Below, piece after piece: positions 9,348 to 18,194 of a stretch of 50,942 nucleotides of DNA (positions are counted from its first letter, which is position 1; each line of letters starts with the position of its first letter). Both the position numbers and the translations under genes were made by a program. The stretch covers positions 1 to 50,942 of the forward strand of contig MTKO01000075.1 of NCBI GenBank assembly GCA_004028505.1, in the 5' to 3' direction. The notes beneath the pieces are model-generated. The model made no database searches. It had not been told where the DNA came from and saw only the letters and a list, made by a program, of their open reading frames with translations. The DNA comes from Candidatus Electrothrix aarhusensis (GTDB lineage: Bacteria; Desulfobacterota; Desulfobulbia; Desulfobulbales; Desulfobulbaceae).

Positions 9348-12140
9348 ATGACTCTTTTCGTACGGCATCTTTTTTTTACCATTGCAGCAATATGCCTTGC
9401 TGCCTCCCTCCCCTCGCCTGCGGTAGCAAAAATTATTTTTGTACCCAATGATTATCCATCTATTAACGGGGCTATCCAAGCTGCACAGGAAAACGATACT
9501 ATCCGAGTTGCGACAGGAAAATATTTTGAACGCATTAACCTGGGTCCGGGTATTATCCTGGAAGGCAGCTGGGACAGCAACTTCACAAAACGCGATCTCA
9601 TGGCGCATCCCTCGACATTAGGGGGAAGTAGTATGGGCGGATTTTCTGTCTTTGGTGCGGATAGGGCAGTGATAGACGGCTTTATCATCACCGGTGGCAA
9701 GCCGCCGATAATTGCCCCGGATGCCTTGATCGGACCAGGTATCTACGCGACCGGCATCACCATAACCATAAAAAATAACTTTATTACAGGAAATAATGCC
9801 GCAGGAATCATCCTTAGTGGATGCAATGCCAATATTATCAATAATATAATTATTGCCAACGGGCAGGCAGGCATTTTTCTGGAAAAAAATAGCTCCGCCA
9901 CTATCCAAGGAAACAAAATCAGCAACAACCTCACCGCCGGGATTAACGTTGGCGGTACCGAGTTATCAACAATCACCATTTCCAATAATACCATTCATAA
10001 TAACAAAAGAGCAGGAATCAACGCGACCTGGGCAACAGGTGTCATCCGCAACAACCTTGTCTACCAAAACGGCCATGCCGGTATACGAGCTACTGCAACA
10101 CCGATGCAAATTGCCAATAATACAGTTGCCAATAACCAGCTTGCCGGAATTTCCATTGGAGAATCTTCTGTTGATGCAACAATAACTAAAGCGCAAGAAC
10201 CTGAAATAAAAAATAACATCATAACCCATAACGGAGAGGCGGGTATTCACGCCAACGGTTCCGGCTATACCCATAACCTCCTCTTTGCCAATAATAAGGT
10301 CAACGGATTTCACCCTGATTTTCTCTGGTACACCCGATTACAATTCGGTGGGTACGAAGACATGGTCAGTCTGGAAAAGAGCAAAAATATTTTAGCTGAT
10401 CCGCTTTTTGTCGATCCGGCAAAACATGACTATCATCTTCAGCCCGGCTCACCGGCAATCGATAGCGGAGATCCTCATGTCAGTTTTAACGATAAAAATT
10501 TTGGTCCCTCTTTGGGCGCTGACAAAAATGATATGGGCATCTATGGTGGCCCCTTCACTTTCCCGGAAGAACGTTCTGAAAATATCACTCCTCTCACGGA
10601 CATAACTCTTCCTGACCAAAAATTTTATGCCGGGGAAAAAATTCTTCTCAGCGGCGAAAAAAGCTCTGACCCCAATGGTGATGCAATTTCCTACCAGTGG
10701 CGCTTACTGGCCAAACCCGCAGGAAGCAAAGCAACCTTATCTGCTTCTGCAAAAGAAAAAACTAAGCTTGTCTGCGATCAAGGCGGCACCTACAGGGTGA
10801 GCCTGAGCGTTACTGATCGCTGGGGACTCCGCAGCAGTCCCAAAACGACGACCCTGAGCATTGATCCTGATAAGCCGCCCACAGCAAAAATAAGCAAACA
10901 GACAAACCCGGTGAACGTCGGTGACACAGCCAAACTGTCTGCCCATGATAAAAAGAAACAAAACGGCGACGATCTCAAATTCTTCTGGAGATTTGTCAAA
11001 AAGCCTTCTGCAAGCAGGGCAACCCTTGTCGATGCCTCTACAGCAAAACCGACCTTTGTTATGGATGCTCCGGGCTGCTATACTGTGCAGCTTCAGGTGA
11101 ACAACGGCAAGAAATACAGTGAGCCGGACACTGCCCATATCTGCTCTCGTCAAAGTCTTTTTCTCGGGCAAAGGATCGTACCGGACGAGTATCCGACAAT
11201 ACAAAGTGCCCTTGATGCTGCGGAGGTCAATGATAAAATCATCGTCAATGCCGGAATATACAAAGAAAACATCATCGTTGATAAGGTTGTCGACCTCATC
11301 GGGGTTGGCTGGCCAGTCATTGACGGTGGCGGGAAAGACAATAACGACGCAACTGTTTTTATTTGTTATCTCGACAACATGACCTCTGGTAAAATGCAGG
11401 GATTTGTTATAACCGGCGGCGGTGCAGGAATCTTCGGCCACGGTCTGCAAATATTGAATTCCAGTCCAGAGATTTTCAATAACCGAATTCGCAGCAATAA
11501 ACATGTGGGGATCGGCATCCACGGCCATAAACGTTTTACGGAGAAAACCAAGATCCACAATAATGTTATCTTTGATAATGCTATCGGCGTAAGTCACGGC
11601 CTGGGTACCTATGGGCAGGTCTATGACAACACGATATACGATAATAAGGTAACAGGTATCGGAGTCCGTGGCCTGTCCAAACCAACACTCAGAAACAACA
11701 CTATATACGATAACTACGTGGGGATAGGCGTCAGAGAAGAAGCGTATCCACAGATTATAGATAACGAAATCCGTGATAACGTGGTCGGAATTGCCATCAA
11801 TCCCGGCACAGCCAATGCTGTTTATGCTGAAGAGGAAAGCAGAATTCGGATCAGAAATAATTCTGTGTATCGTAATCGCCAATGCGGCATCTTTATTTCT
11901 TCACTCCATAGAAACGGCCTTATTACGCAAGGAAATATCATAAAAAACAACAACACATCGGACACACCGAGAAAGAGAAGCGGTGGTGCCGTTGTCGGGT
12001 ATCCGCAAGAGAGCCTCTCAAATATTTTCTTGAGGAGTAACCAGATAAAAGAAAATAACGGAAAAGATATTCAGCAATTCAAGGAGATGGCAAGTTCATT
12101 TGGCGAGATAGGCAACTCTGATAATCGACGGCCTTTTTAG
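9348..12140 (+). CDS. Exported right-handed beta-helix protein with PKD-like domains
   Basis: A 930-residue secreted or surface protein. ATG 9348 gives a clean signal peptide (MTLFVRHLFFTIAAICLAAS, cleavage near AVA-K); TTG 9321 extends it without benefit. Residues about 30-330 form a parallel beta-helix of NosD/pectate-lyase type, with repeated motifs such as NNFITGNNAAGI and NNTVANNQLAGI. A middle part of about 180 residues holds two PKD/Ig-like domains (GEKSSDPNGDAISYQWR and HDKKKQNGDDLKFFWR). A second beta-helix starts at VPDEYPTIQSALDAAEVNDK and runs to the end. The phrase 'DYP-I-AI-AA-NDTI-V--G-Y-E-I' opens both helices, so the protein looks internally duplicated. Such proteins often bind or cleave polysaccharide, but no catalytic residues are evident. 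Confidence 0.8.
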   Translation: MTLFVRHLFFTIAAICLAASLPSPAVAKIIFVPNDYPSINGAIQAAQENDTIRVATGKYFERINLGPGIILEGSWDSNFTKRDLMAHPSTLGGSSMGGFSVFGADRAVIDGFIITGGKPPIIAPDALIGPGIYATGITITIKNNFITGNNAAGIILSGCNANIINNIIIANGQAGIFLEKNSSATIQGNKISNNLTAGINVGGTELSTITISNNTIHNNKRAGINATWATGVIRNNLVYQNGHAGIRATATPMQIANNTVANNQLAGISIGESSVDATITKAQEPEIKNNIITHNGEAGIHANGSGYTHNLLFANNKVNGFHPDFLWYTRLQFGGYEDMVSLEKSKNILADPLFVDPAKHDYHLQPGSPAIDSGDPHVSFNDKNFGPSLGADKNDMGIYGGPFTFPEERSENITPLTDITLPDQKFYAGEKILLSGEKSSDPNGDAISYQWRLLAKPAGSKATLSASAKEKTKLVCDQGGTYRVSLSVTDRWGLRSSPKTTTLSIDPDKPPTAKISKQTNPVNVGDTAKLSAHDKKKQNGDDLKFFWRFVKKPSASRATLVDASTAKPTFVMDAPGCYTVQLQVNNGKKYSEPDTAHICSRQSLFLGQRIVPDEYPTIQSALDAAEVNDKIIVNAGIYKENIIVDKVVDLIGVGWPVIDGGGKDNNDATVFICYLDNMTSGKMQGFVITGGGAGIFGHGLQILNSSPEIFNNRIRSNKHVGIGIHGHKRFTEKTKIHNNVIFDNAIGVSHGLGTYGQVYDNTIYDNKVTGIGVRGLSKPTLRNNTIYDNYVGIGVREEAYPQIIDNEIRDNVVGIAINPGTANAVYAEEESRIRIRNNSVYRNRQCGIFISSLHRNGLITQGNIIKNNNTSDTPRKRSGGAVVGYPQESLSNIFLRSNQIKENNGKDIQQFKEMASSFGEIGNSDNRRPF

Positions 12141-12269
12141 CATGTAGGTGGGGCACGGAAAATAAACAGAATAAGAGCAACATCAATTGCAGCGAGTTGA
12201 TTGGCAGATGATGGACAGGAGAACACATTGCCTGATTAGATCCCGTACCAGCCGCCGGTTCAGCGGAGA

Positions 12270-12331
12270 GAGGGTTACAGCCCGATTACCCATCACTTTG
12301 ATTAATCGGGGGCTGTCCCCGAATTACCACT
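12270..12331. repeat. Palindromic repeat between beta-helix and GHKL-nuclease genes
   Basis: CAGCCCGATTA pairs with TAATCGGGGGCTG after about 12 bases, giving a hairpin, and GGCTGTCCCCGAATTACC follows. The GGCTGTCCC text recurs on the other side of the AT-rich gene near 14430. It may end transcription from 9348 or be a REP-like element. Confidence 0.45.
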
Positions 12332-12360
12332 GATTTTTACAATAGACCTCTTCTAGAAAA

Positions 12361-14355
12361 ATGCGAGATATGTCATCATTAATTACAACACATAATGAAT
12401 TTTCTGGTGCAGCGCAAATAACTGATGAAGGAATAAAGGATCATTTCAAGAAGTTTGATCCTATCCAAGCTATCTTTGAACTTGTTTGGAATGGGCTTGA
12501 CGCTAATGCGACATTGGTAAAAATTGAAATTAAATATAACGAGTTAGGCGGATTGGATTATGTGTCCATTTTAGACAATGGTGAAGGAATTGATGTTTCT
12601 AATATTGATGAAAATTTTGAACGATTTAACGAATCATCAAAAAAACATAATGAAGACAAGCATGGTTCACATGGAAAAGGACGATTGTCGTTTCACAAGC
12701 TTTGCCGAAAGGCAGTATGGTATACCAAGAGGCATGATTACAACGTAGTAATTAACATTGACGGTAATTCAATAAAACAATTTAATGGCAGTTACATTGA
12801 AAAAACAAATCAAAATAAATATTTAACGGCTATAGAATCAGGAACATACGTTGAACTATTAGGACCATATAAAGATTTACCATTAGAAAACAAAATTATT
12901 GAAAAACTTAGCAAGGAGTTTGGATGGTTTCTTGCTATAAATAATGACCGTAATATTTATATAAATAATTCTAAAATAGAAACACCTTTATGTGACATTT
13001 ATAAAGATGACTTTGACTTTCAGAACGAAAAATTCAAAATAATTGTTATTAGGTGGAACGAAAAGCCTACATCAGCTAAATCTTACAACTATTTTATTGA
13101 GAATAAAAGCAGGGTAGTTTACAAAGAATATAGTAAATTCAATAACAAAAAAGATTTTTATATAAGTTCTTACATTTCGTCTAATTGGTTTAATAGTTAC
13201 AATCATGATATCCTTCCTATAGATCCAAATTACAACAATACAAGAAAATTTATTACTGCAATAAATAATAAATTATATAGCATCCAAAGTGAAATATATA
13301 GTGAGTTTCTAAAAAAATATGTGGATAAAAAAATATGTGAATTCGAAGAGCAAGGGCTATTCCCCCGTTACGATAATCTTCCCAAAGAGTATGCTGAATT
13401 CAGAGAAAAACATACAAAAGAATTAATTAAGAATATATATTTAGCTGATCCAATTATATTTAACTCTCTTAATAAAAAACAAAAGAGTATTTTTATTAGA
13501 TTACTTGATCGGATTTCGGTATCCAATGAAAACAACTATCTTTTTGATATACTTGAAAGTGTTTTAGAACTTAGCCCAGATGATATGAAACGCTTTGCCG
13601 GTCATTTACAGCGGACAAGCTTTGAGCACATAATAAGCACAATTGAGGTACTGCAACAGCGTGAACTGTCTGTCCATAAATTGAGTGAGATTATGGAAAA
13701 ACGCTATAAGGATGTTGGAGAAACACCTGATTTGCAAAAAATAATAGAAAATAACACTTGGTTATTCGGCCCTCAATACACTACTATTGGGGCAGAAGAA
13801 GATACGTTTTCTCGTATTGCCAAGGAATTAAAAAAACAGATTAAAGAAGAAGTGTCTGAGGCTGATATAGCAGAAGGGGCAGATATCGAAGGGGTTAATA
13901 AGCAGGTAGATCTTTTTTTGGCAAGAAAAATTCCTTCTTATGACTCTCAAGGAAATCAAATCTATAAGTGTGTTATTATCGAGATTAAGAGGCCTGGAGT
14001 CTCTTTAAATAAGAAACATTTATATCAGCTTGATGAGTACGCTGAAATTATTGAAAAACATCCTGCATTTTCCAGTCAAAAAATGCGTTTTGATCTTATA
14101 TTGATAGGTAGAAAGATTTCTAGAGAGGACAAAATGATACATCAAAGATTGTCAAGTTTGAAGGATAAAGCAGAGCTTGGCCTCATCACCGATTCAGATC
14201 GTATCAAATGTTATGTTAAGGATTGGTTTACTATATTTGATGAGTTCAGACTTTCAAATGACTATCTATTGAAAACCTTAAATACTAAACTTGACAACCT
14301 GTCTAAAGAATCAACAGAAGACCTTGTCAGTGTGCTGCAAACTCAGCCCCGTTAA
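12361..14355 (+). CDS. GHKL ATPase fused to C-terminal PD-(D/E)XK nuclease, probable defence protein
   Basis: A 664-residue two-part protein. The N-terminus is a GHKL (Hsp90/MutL/gyrase-like) ATPase: E40-x3-N44-x2-D47 in ELVWNGLDAN, the ATP lid motif DNGEGID (72-78) and the glycine loop GSHGKGR (102-108). The C-terminus from about residue 455 reads LQKIIENNTWLFG, then D517 in QVDLFL and E541-x-K543 in IIEIKRPG. These are the D...ExK metal ligands of a PD-(D/E)XK nuclease, resembling the Shedu (DUF4263) effector. By family logic, nucleotide-driven movement of the GHKL part would control DNA cleavage. The gene is AT-rich with AAT/AAA-heavy codons unlike its neighbours, has a weak ribosome binding site and is flanked by palindromic repeats, all signs of transfer. 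Phage defence is inferred. Confidence 0.75.
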   Translation: MRDMSSLITTHNEFSGAAQITDEGIKDHFKKFDPIQAIFELVWNGLDANATLVKIEIKYNELGGLDYVSILDNGEGIDVSNIDENFERFNESSKKHNEDKHGSHGKGRLSFHKLCRKAVWYTKRHDYNVVINIDGNSIKQFNGSYIEKTNQNKYLTAIESGTYVELLGPYKDLPLENKIIEKLSKEFGWFLAINNDRNIYINNSKIETPLCDIYKDDFDFQNEKFKIIVIRWNEKPTSAKSYNYFIENKSRVVYKEYSKFNNKKDFYISSYISSNWFNSYNHDILPIDPNYNNTRKFITAINNKLYSIQSEIYSEFLKKYVDKKICEFEEQGLFPRYDNLPKEYAEFREKHTKELIKNIYLADPIIFNSLNKKQKSIFIRLLDRISVSNENNYLFDILESVLELSPDDMKRFAGHLQRTSFEHIISTIEVLQQRELSVHKLSEIMEKRYKDVGETPDLQKIIENNTWLFGPQYTTIGAEEDTFSRIAKELKKQIKEEVSEADIAEGADIEGVNKQVDLFLARKIPSYDSQGNQIYKCVIIEIKRPGVSLNKKHLYQLDEYAEIIEKHPAFSSQKMRFDLILIGRKISREDKMIHQRLSSLKDKAELGLITDSDRIKCYVKDWFTIFDEFRLSNDYLLKTLNTKLDNLSKESTEDLVSVLQTQPR

Positions 14356-14400
14356 GACATACAAGAAAAGGCCAGCACCCTGCCCGGATTCCGCATTCAT

Positions 14401-14507
14401 GCCCCGCGATAAATCACGGGGCTATTATCGGCTGTCCCTCCGGGACACGGAAGGAAGACCGTCCTGGAGGGACGGCACCGAACATAGCCCAGGGTTTGAA
14501 CCCTGGG
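14401..14507. repeat. Cluster of palindromic REP-like repeats
   Basis: Four hairpins lie in about 105 bases: CCCCG/CGGGG near 14402-14421, GTCCC/GGGAC near 14433-14445, CCGTCC/GGGACGG near 14459-14475, and a perfect 9-bp CCCAGGGTT (14488-14496) with AACCCTGGG (14499-14507). They separate the converging GHKL-nuclease and cobB genes and could end transcription in both directions. Such clusters are typical of REP/RAYT elements; no transposase gene is nearby. Confidence 0.6.
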
Positions 14508-14512
14508 GCCTC

Positions 14513-15524
14513 CTACCCAGCTGCCGCCCGCAACAACCCAGCCGCCCATTCCGGGGTACCCGGCGCAAGGACATGGGTGTACAGAGCCAAGACATTATTC
14601 TTCACCAGGCCGTCACGCTTCTCCTGAAAACCAGTGCCCCGCTCCATCTGCAAGGCCAGATCTTTCGGGCCTCCATCCCAGCTTTCCACAACCGAATAGC
14701 GGAACTCATGCCCCTTTACTTGGGTACCCAGGGGATAGAAAGGGTTTTCCTGCTCAACCGTAAAGGCAGAATAGCCATGCGCCTGCGGTTTTGCAGACAT
14801 GCTGAAGGTCACCGGAAAGACCCCGGCAAGGGGATATTCAGTTCCATCAAGAATGATTGACCTGCCGAGAAAAATCAGACCGCCGCATTCCGCATAAATG
14901 GGTAGCCCCTGCTCTGCTGCCTGACGAACCGAATCACGAAAAGAGACATTATCGGCCAGCTGCCGGGCACTGGTTTCTGGGAATCCGCCACCGATATACA
15001 GGGCATTCAAATCCTCGGGCAATGCCTCGGCAGTCAAGGCATTGATCATGACCAACTCTGCCCCGCCCTCTTGCAGGGCCTCCAGGTTTTCCTGATAATA
15101 AAACTGAAAGGCTGCATCCCGAAGGACACCGATCCGCACCGCCTTAGTGCTTGTGACCGGCTTCGCTGATCCAGCGTCTGTCGGTATAGGAATCGGGCTG
15201 AAGCGTCGCTGCGCCATCAAACCAATGATTCGCTCCAGATCAAAATGCTCTTCCGCGATGGCGGCTAAGCGATCCACAACAACATCGCTCTCATCCTGCC
15301 CGTACTCCTGATGCGGGGTCACCCCGAGATGGCGCATGGGAAAGATATCCGTCTTCATGCGCGGAATGATGCCCACCACCGGGATGCCAGTGTATTTTTC
15401 CACGGACTCGGTGATAATACGCTCATGGCGTGGCGTGGCGATCTGGTTGAGAATGACCCCGGCAATGCGGACTCGCTTATCCAGCTCTCGGCAACCGAGA
15501 ACCAGAGCGGCAACAGTCCGGGTG
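14513..15524 (-). CDS. cobB: Cobyrinate a,c-diamide synthase, C-terminal portion
   Basis: C-terminal two-thirds of CobB/CbiA, which amidates cobyrinic acid with glutamine and ATP in cobalamin synthesis. The frame before the first ATG reads TRTVAALVLGCRELDKRVRI and AGVILNQIATPRHERIITES, then EKYTGIPVVGIIPR, so the ATG at 15403 is not a start. The glutamine amidotransferase part carries the nucleophile block YAECGGLIFLG and the family block ALYIGGGFPE. The triad His lies in VKGHEFRYS. A one-base deletion near 15524 separates it from the N-terminal part. The gene ends next to a palindromic repeat cluster. Confidence 0.85.
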
Positions 15525-15947
15525 TCTTACTGCAATTCACCACCAGCAAGACCGGAAGATCCCGTTGCACAGCCAAATCAGCAGTGGAGAATTCCCCCTC
15601 TGCCGTCACCCCGTCATACAGGCCCCTGTTGCCTTCGATCAGGGCGTAATCAGCTCCGACAGCCTGTCGCTCAAAGGAATCAGCAAGAGTGGTATCGGAC
15701 ATGAGATAAGGGTCCAAATTATAGCAGGGATGACCCGCTGCGGTGGTCATCCAGCCCGCATCGATATAATCCGGCCCCTTTTTAAACGGCACCACCCGAT
15801 GCCCGCTGCGTCGCAGGGCCGCTGTCAAGCAACCGAGGCCACGGATTTACCGGAACCACCGCTCAAGCCAGCAATGACTAGGCATCCGGTTGCAGCCTTC
15901 TCCGGTTGCATTTCCACATTCACTACCTGTTCATCTGACGCTGTCAT
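15525..15947 (-). CDS. cobB: Cobyrinate a,c-diamide synthase, N-terminal portion
   Basis: N-terminal ATP-binding part of CobB. The start at 15947 overlaps the ppx stop (ATGA), so the two genes are translationally coupled. The P-loop is in LVIAGLSGGSGKSVASV. A one-base deletion near 15830 then breaks the frame before LTAALRRSGHRVVPFKKGPD, which carries the standard VPFKKGPDYIDAGW block. A second deletion near 15524 breaks it after LPVLLVVNCSK. With both repaired, the protein is about 480 residues, normal for CobB. The start of the open frame at 15828 is internal. Confidence 0.85.
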
Positions 15948-16355
15948 GAAGAAAACCTGAGAGTAAAACCAACCTGTTTTAAATAATCAGCCTCCTGCTC
16001 CAGACTGGCAAGCTGGAGGGGATGTCTGTCCAGTTCCCCCTCGGCAAAGCGAAGGGTGAGGCTTTCTTCTTTGGCAATGACCTCCTCAACAATCGCTGTC
16101 TCGTCCTTGCGGGAACGATGCAACAGGGTTGCCAGTCGCAGCAGCACCGCAAGCCGCAAGGCAGTTACTCGCTTTGCCGCAGGTAAAGCCCTCAAGATAT
16201 TTTTTGATATCTTCTTGCGATGACAGCGCACCAGTATACTCATCCACTCCTGCTCTTCGAAAGAAAATCCCGGTAGATCAGCATGGTCCACCAGATAGGC
16301 CCCATGTTTCTGATAACCGCTCAGCGAGACAGCCAGACCGATTTCATGGAGACTG
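15944..16355 (-). CDS. ppx: Exopolyphosphatase Ppx/GppA, C-terminal HD-like portion
   Basis: C-terminal helical domain of the exopolyphosphatase at 16321-17445. Read from about 16355, the frame gives SLHEIGLAVSLSGYQKHGAY, LVDHADLPGFSFEEQEWMS and ILVRCHRKKI, the classic C-terminal Ppx region. An ATG at 16291 is internal. It is separated from the catalytic part by a one-base deletion in GGCTGGC-AGTCTCC (about 16354-16356). The stop overlaps the cobB start by four bases. Confidence 0.8.
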
Positions 16356-17445
16356 CCAGCCAGTAGAGGAGCTCTGCATCCTCGGGTTGTAAATGCCAGG
16401 CCTCTTCGCAGCTGCTCAAAAGGCGATGGGCGGTCCTATTGACCCGAACAGCATGTTTATGGCTGATCTGAAAGCGCTGCTGAACACTTGCGATGGTTTT
16501 CAGGCGGGTATCTTCACTCTGGCTGCGGCCCAGGCGTTCATAGAGCAATCCTTCCCGCAAGGCCCCGTCAGAGACCTGCATGGTCTCAATCTTCAGAGCC
16601 TCAAAAGTGGCAATGAGGACTGCCAGCCCCCCGGCGATAACCGGTTTCCGCTCAGCCTTCAGGCCGGGCAGATCCAGCTTATCCAAGTGGCCTGCCGCAA
16701 TCATTCGCTCCCGTATTTGGTAGAGGCTGTCCAGGGTGATATGATACGGGCTGAGCTCCAAGGCCTGAACAATCCCCCCCACGGTTTTGATGGTACCCGA
16801 GGCCCCGGCGGCTGAGGCCCAATCCGCTTTCTGGAAATATTTCCTGACCGGTCGAAGCTCCAAGTGGGCAGCTGTTTTGGCCTGGGCCCAGGCGCTCTTG
16901 TTTAAATCCCCATTGCGAAAAAACTTGAGACTCATGCTGACACAGCCCATATTGAGGCTGCGCAGATGCAGGGGCTCGAAATTTTCTCCGATAATCAGCT
17001 CGGTACTGCCGCCGCCGATATCCATGACAAAACGCTTTCCCTCTTCAGCAACCAGGGAATGAGACACCCCGAGATAGACGAGACGAGCCTCTTCCTTTCC
17101 GCCGATAACAGATATGGGATGGCCCAGGGCCTCGCTGGCTTTTTCAATAAAACTCCGGGATTTCTTGGCCTGACGCAGGGTTTTGGTGCCCACAGCAGCC
17201 ACAGTTCCGGGCGGAAAATTACGCACCCGTTCACCAAAACGGTGAAGACAGTCAAGGGCGCGTTGACGGGCCTCTTTGGAAAGCCGGTTCTGCTCATCAA
17301 GCCCGGCACCGAGGCGCACCATCTCTTTCAGCTTGTCCAGGATGTGGATATGACCGTCTTCAATCCGGGCCACAACCATGTGGAAGCTGTTGGAGCCGAG
17401 GTCAATGGCAGCAAGGAATGCGGGGGGTTGGTTTTGCTCGTTCAC
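16321..17445 (-). CDS. ppx: Exopolyphosphatase / pppGpp phosphohydrolase Ppx/GppA, catalytic portion
   Basis: Catalytic part of a Ppx/GppA phosphatase, which removes phosphate from polyphosphate chains or pppGpp. ASKHA-fold motifs are clear: AAIDLGSNSFHMVVARI at residues 11-27, GGKEEARLVYLGVSHSL, the phosphate loop FVMDIGGGSTELI, and ASGTIKTVGGI. The last residues of the open frame (LAVSMKSVWLSR) are out of frame; the true continuation is at 15944-16355. The repaired length, about 500 residues, matches E. coli Ppx. It heads a ppx-cobB pair on the minus strand. Whether polyphosphate or pppGpp is the main substrate cannot be told. Confidence 0.9.
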   Translation of the reverse strand: MNEQNQPPAFLAAIDLGSNSFHMVVARIEDGHIHILDKLKEMVRLGAGLDEQNRLSKEARQRALDCLHRFGERVRNFPPGTVAAVGTKTLRQAKKSRSFIEKASEALGHPISVIGGKEEARLVYLGVSHSLVAEEGKRFVMDIGGGSTELIIGENFEPLHLRSLNMGCVSMSLKFFRNGDLNKSAWAQAKTAAHLELRPVRKYFQKADWASAAGASGTIKTVGGIVQALELSPYHITLDSLYQIRERMIAAGHLDKLDLPGLKAERKPVIAGGLAVLIATFEALKIETMQVSDGALREGLLYERLGRSQSEDTRLKTIASVQQRFQISHKHAVRVNRTAHRLLSSCEEAWHLQPEDAELLYWLAVSMKSVWLSR

Positions 17446-17515
17446 GGCATTACAGTACGGTATGGGTTATATTTCGGAGACTTCCCTCTCCCTCTCATAC
17501 GACTTCCCTGTTCTC

Positions 17516-17893
17516 TCATTTCAGCGTGGACAAATAGCTGATGATATCCGCCCGATCTTGATCGTTTTTCACGCCTATAAAAGCCATCTTTGTTCCGGGA
17601 ATGAAGTCTTTTGGATTCTTGAGGTAAATACCAAGCTGTTCCTTATCCCAGACAGCATGATGCGTTTTTTTATGAAATTCATTTGAGTAAATATATTCTT
17701 CAGCCGTTCCGGCAACCCGCCCGACAACACCGAACAGGTACGGCCCGACCTTGTTTTTCTTTGCAGGCGTCAGGTCATGACAAACAACGCACTGCGATTC
17801 AGCAATTCTTTTGCCTTTTTCCAAGGACTCCTCGGCAAAAGCATTGTTCAGGAGGAAGATAGAAAACAAGCACAGCGGAATAATTTTCTTCAT
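17516..17893 (-). CDS. Small periplasmic cytochrome c (class I)
   Basis: A 125-residue class I cytochrome c. The start at 17893 is preceded by AAAGGAGT; an upstream ATG would add ten residues ahead of the signal peptide. Residues 1-20 are a signal peptide (MKKIIPLCLFSIFLLNNAFA). The single haem motif C35-V-V-C38-H39 and the axial ligand M103 in GTKMAFIG are present, matching mitochondrial-type cytochrome c (KVGPYLFGVVGR, NPKDFIPGTKMAF). It would shuttle electrons in the periplasm. It lies upstream of ppx on the same strand, 70 bases away. A respiratory role is likely; its partner is not in view. Confidence 0.9.
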   Translation of the reverse strand: MKKIIPLCLFSIFLLNNAFAEESLEKGKRIAESQCVVCHDLTPAKKNKVGPYLFGVVGRVAGTAEEYIYSNEFHKKTHHAVWDKEQLGIYLKNPKDFIPGTKMAFIGVKNDQDRADIISYLSTLK

Positions 17894-18018
17894 GGTGTTA
17901 CTCCTTTGTTTTTTAAGGAACATTTCATGTTGATCTCCTCTTTTTTACAATCTCCTGCGGCGGGGTGTTTAGAGAAAATACAGGGAGTTGCCTCCGCTGT
18001 GAATCAACGGAACCCGTA

Positions 18019-18125
18019 CCCCAAAGGGGTTATATCTACCCAGCTCGGGGTAACACCCCGAGTGACTGGCCCTGATGTGCTCAGGGTGTTACCCTGAGCT
18101 GATATATAAAGCCCCTTCAGGGCAT
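18019..18125. repeat. Cluster of palindromic REP-like repeats
   Basis: Four short palindromes sit in about 105 bases: CCCC/GGGG near 18019-18029, a perfect CTCGGGGT (18044-18051) with ACCCCGAG (18055-18062), a perfect CTCAGGGT (18080-18087) with ACCCTGAG (18091-18098), and GCCC/GGGC near 18110-18124. The last two big hairpins are variants of the same text, GGGTxxxACCC. They fill the gap between the NACHT gene and the cytochrome c gene. Confidence 0.6.
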
Positions 18126-18194
18126 TGTGCTGCCGTCATATATCGTCGCAGCCCTGTCTGCCCGGTATAAAAGGACGAAAACAGAAGACAGGAG

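Noticed and set aside
10737-11882. 381-codon open frame on the minus strand
   Set aside because: It lies fully antisense to the beta-helix gene. Repeated Asn/Ile codons in the sense strand keep the antisense frame open by chance; there is no ribosome binding site or known domain.
18019-18125. Possible CRISPR array because of regular short palindromes
   Set aside because: The repeats are unequal in length and text and there are no uniform spacers; no cas genes are near.
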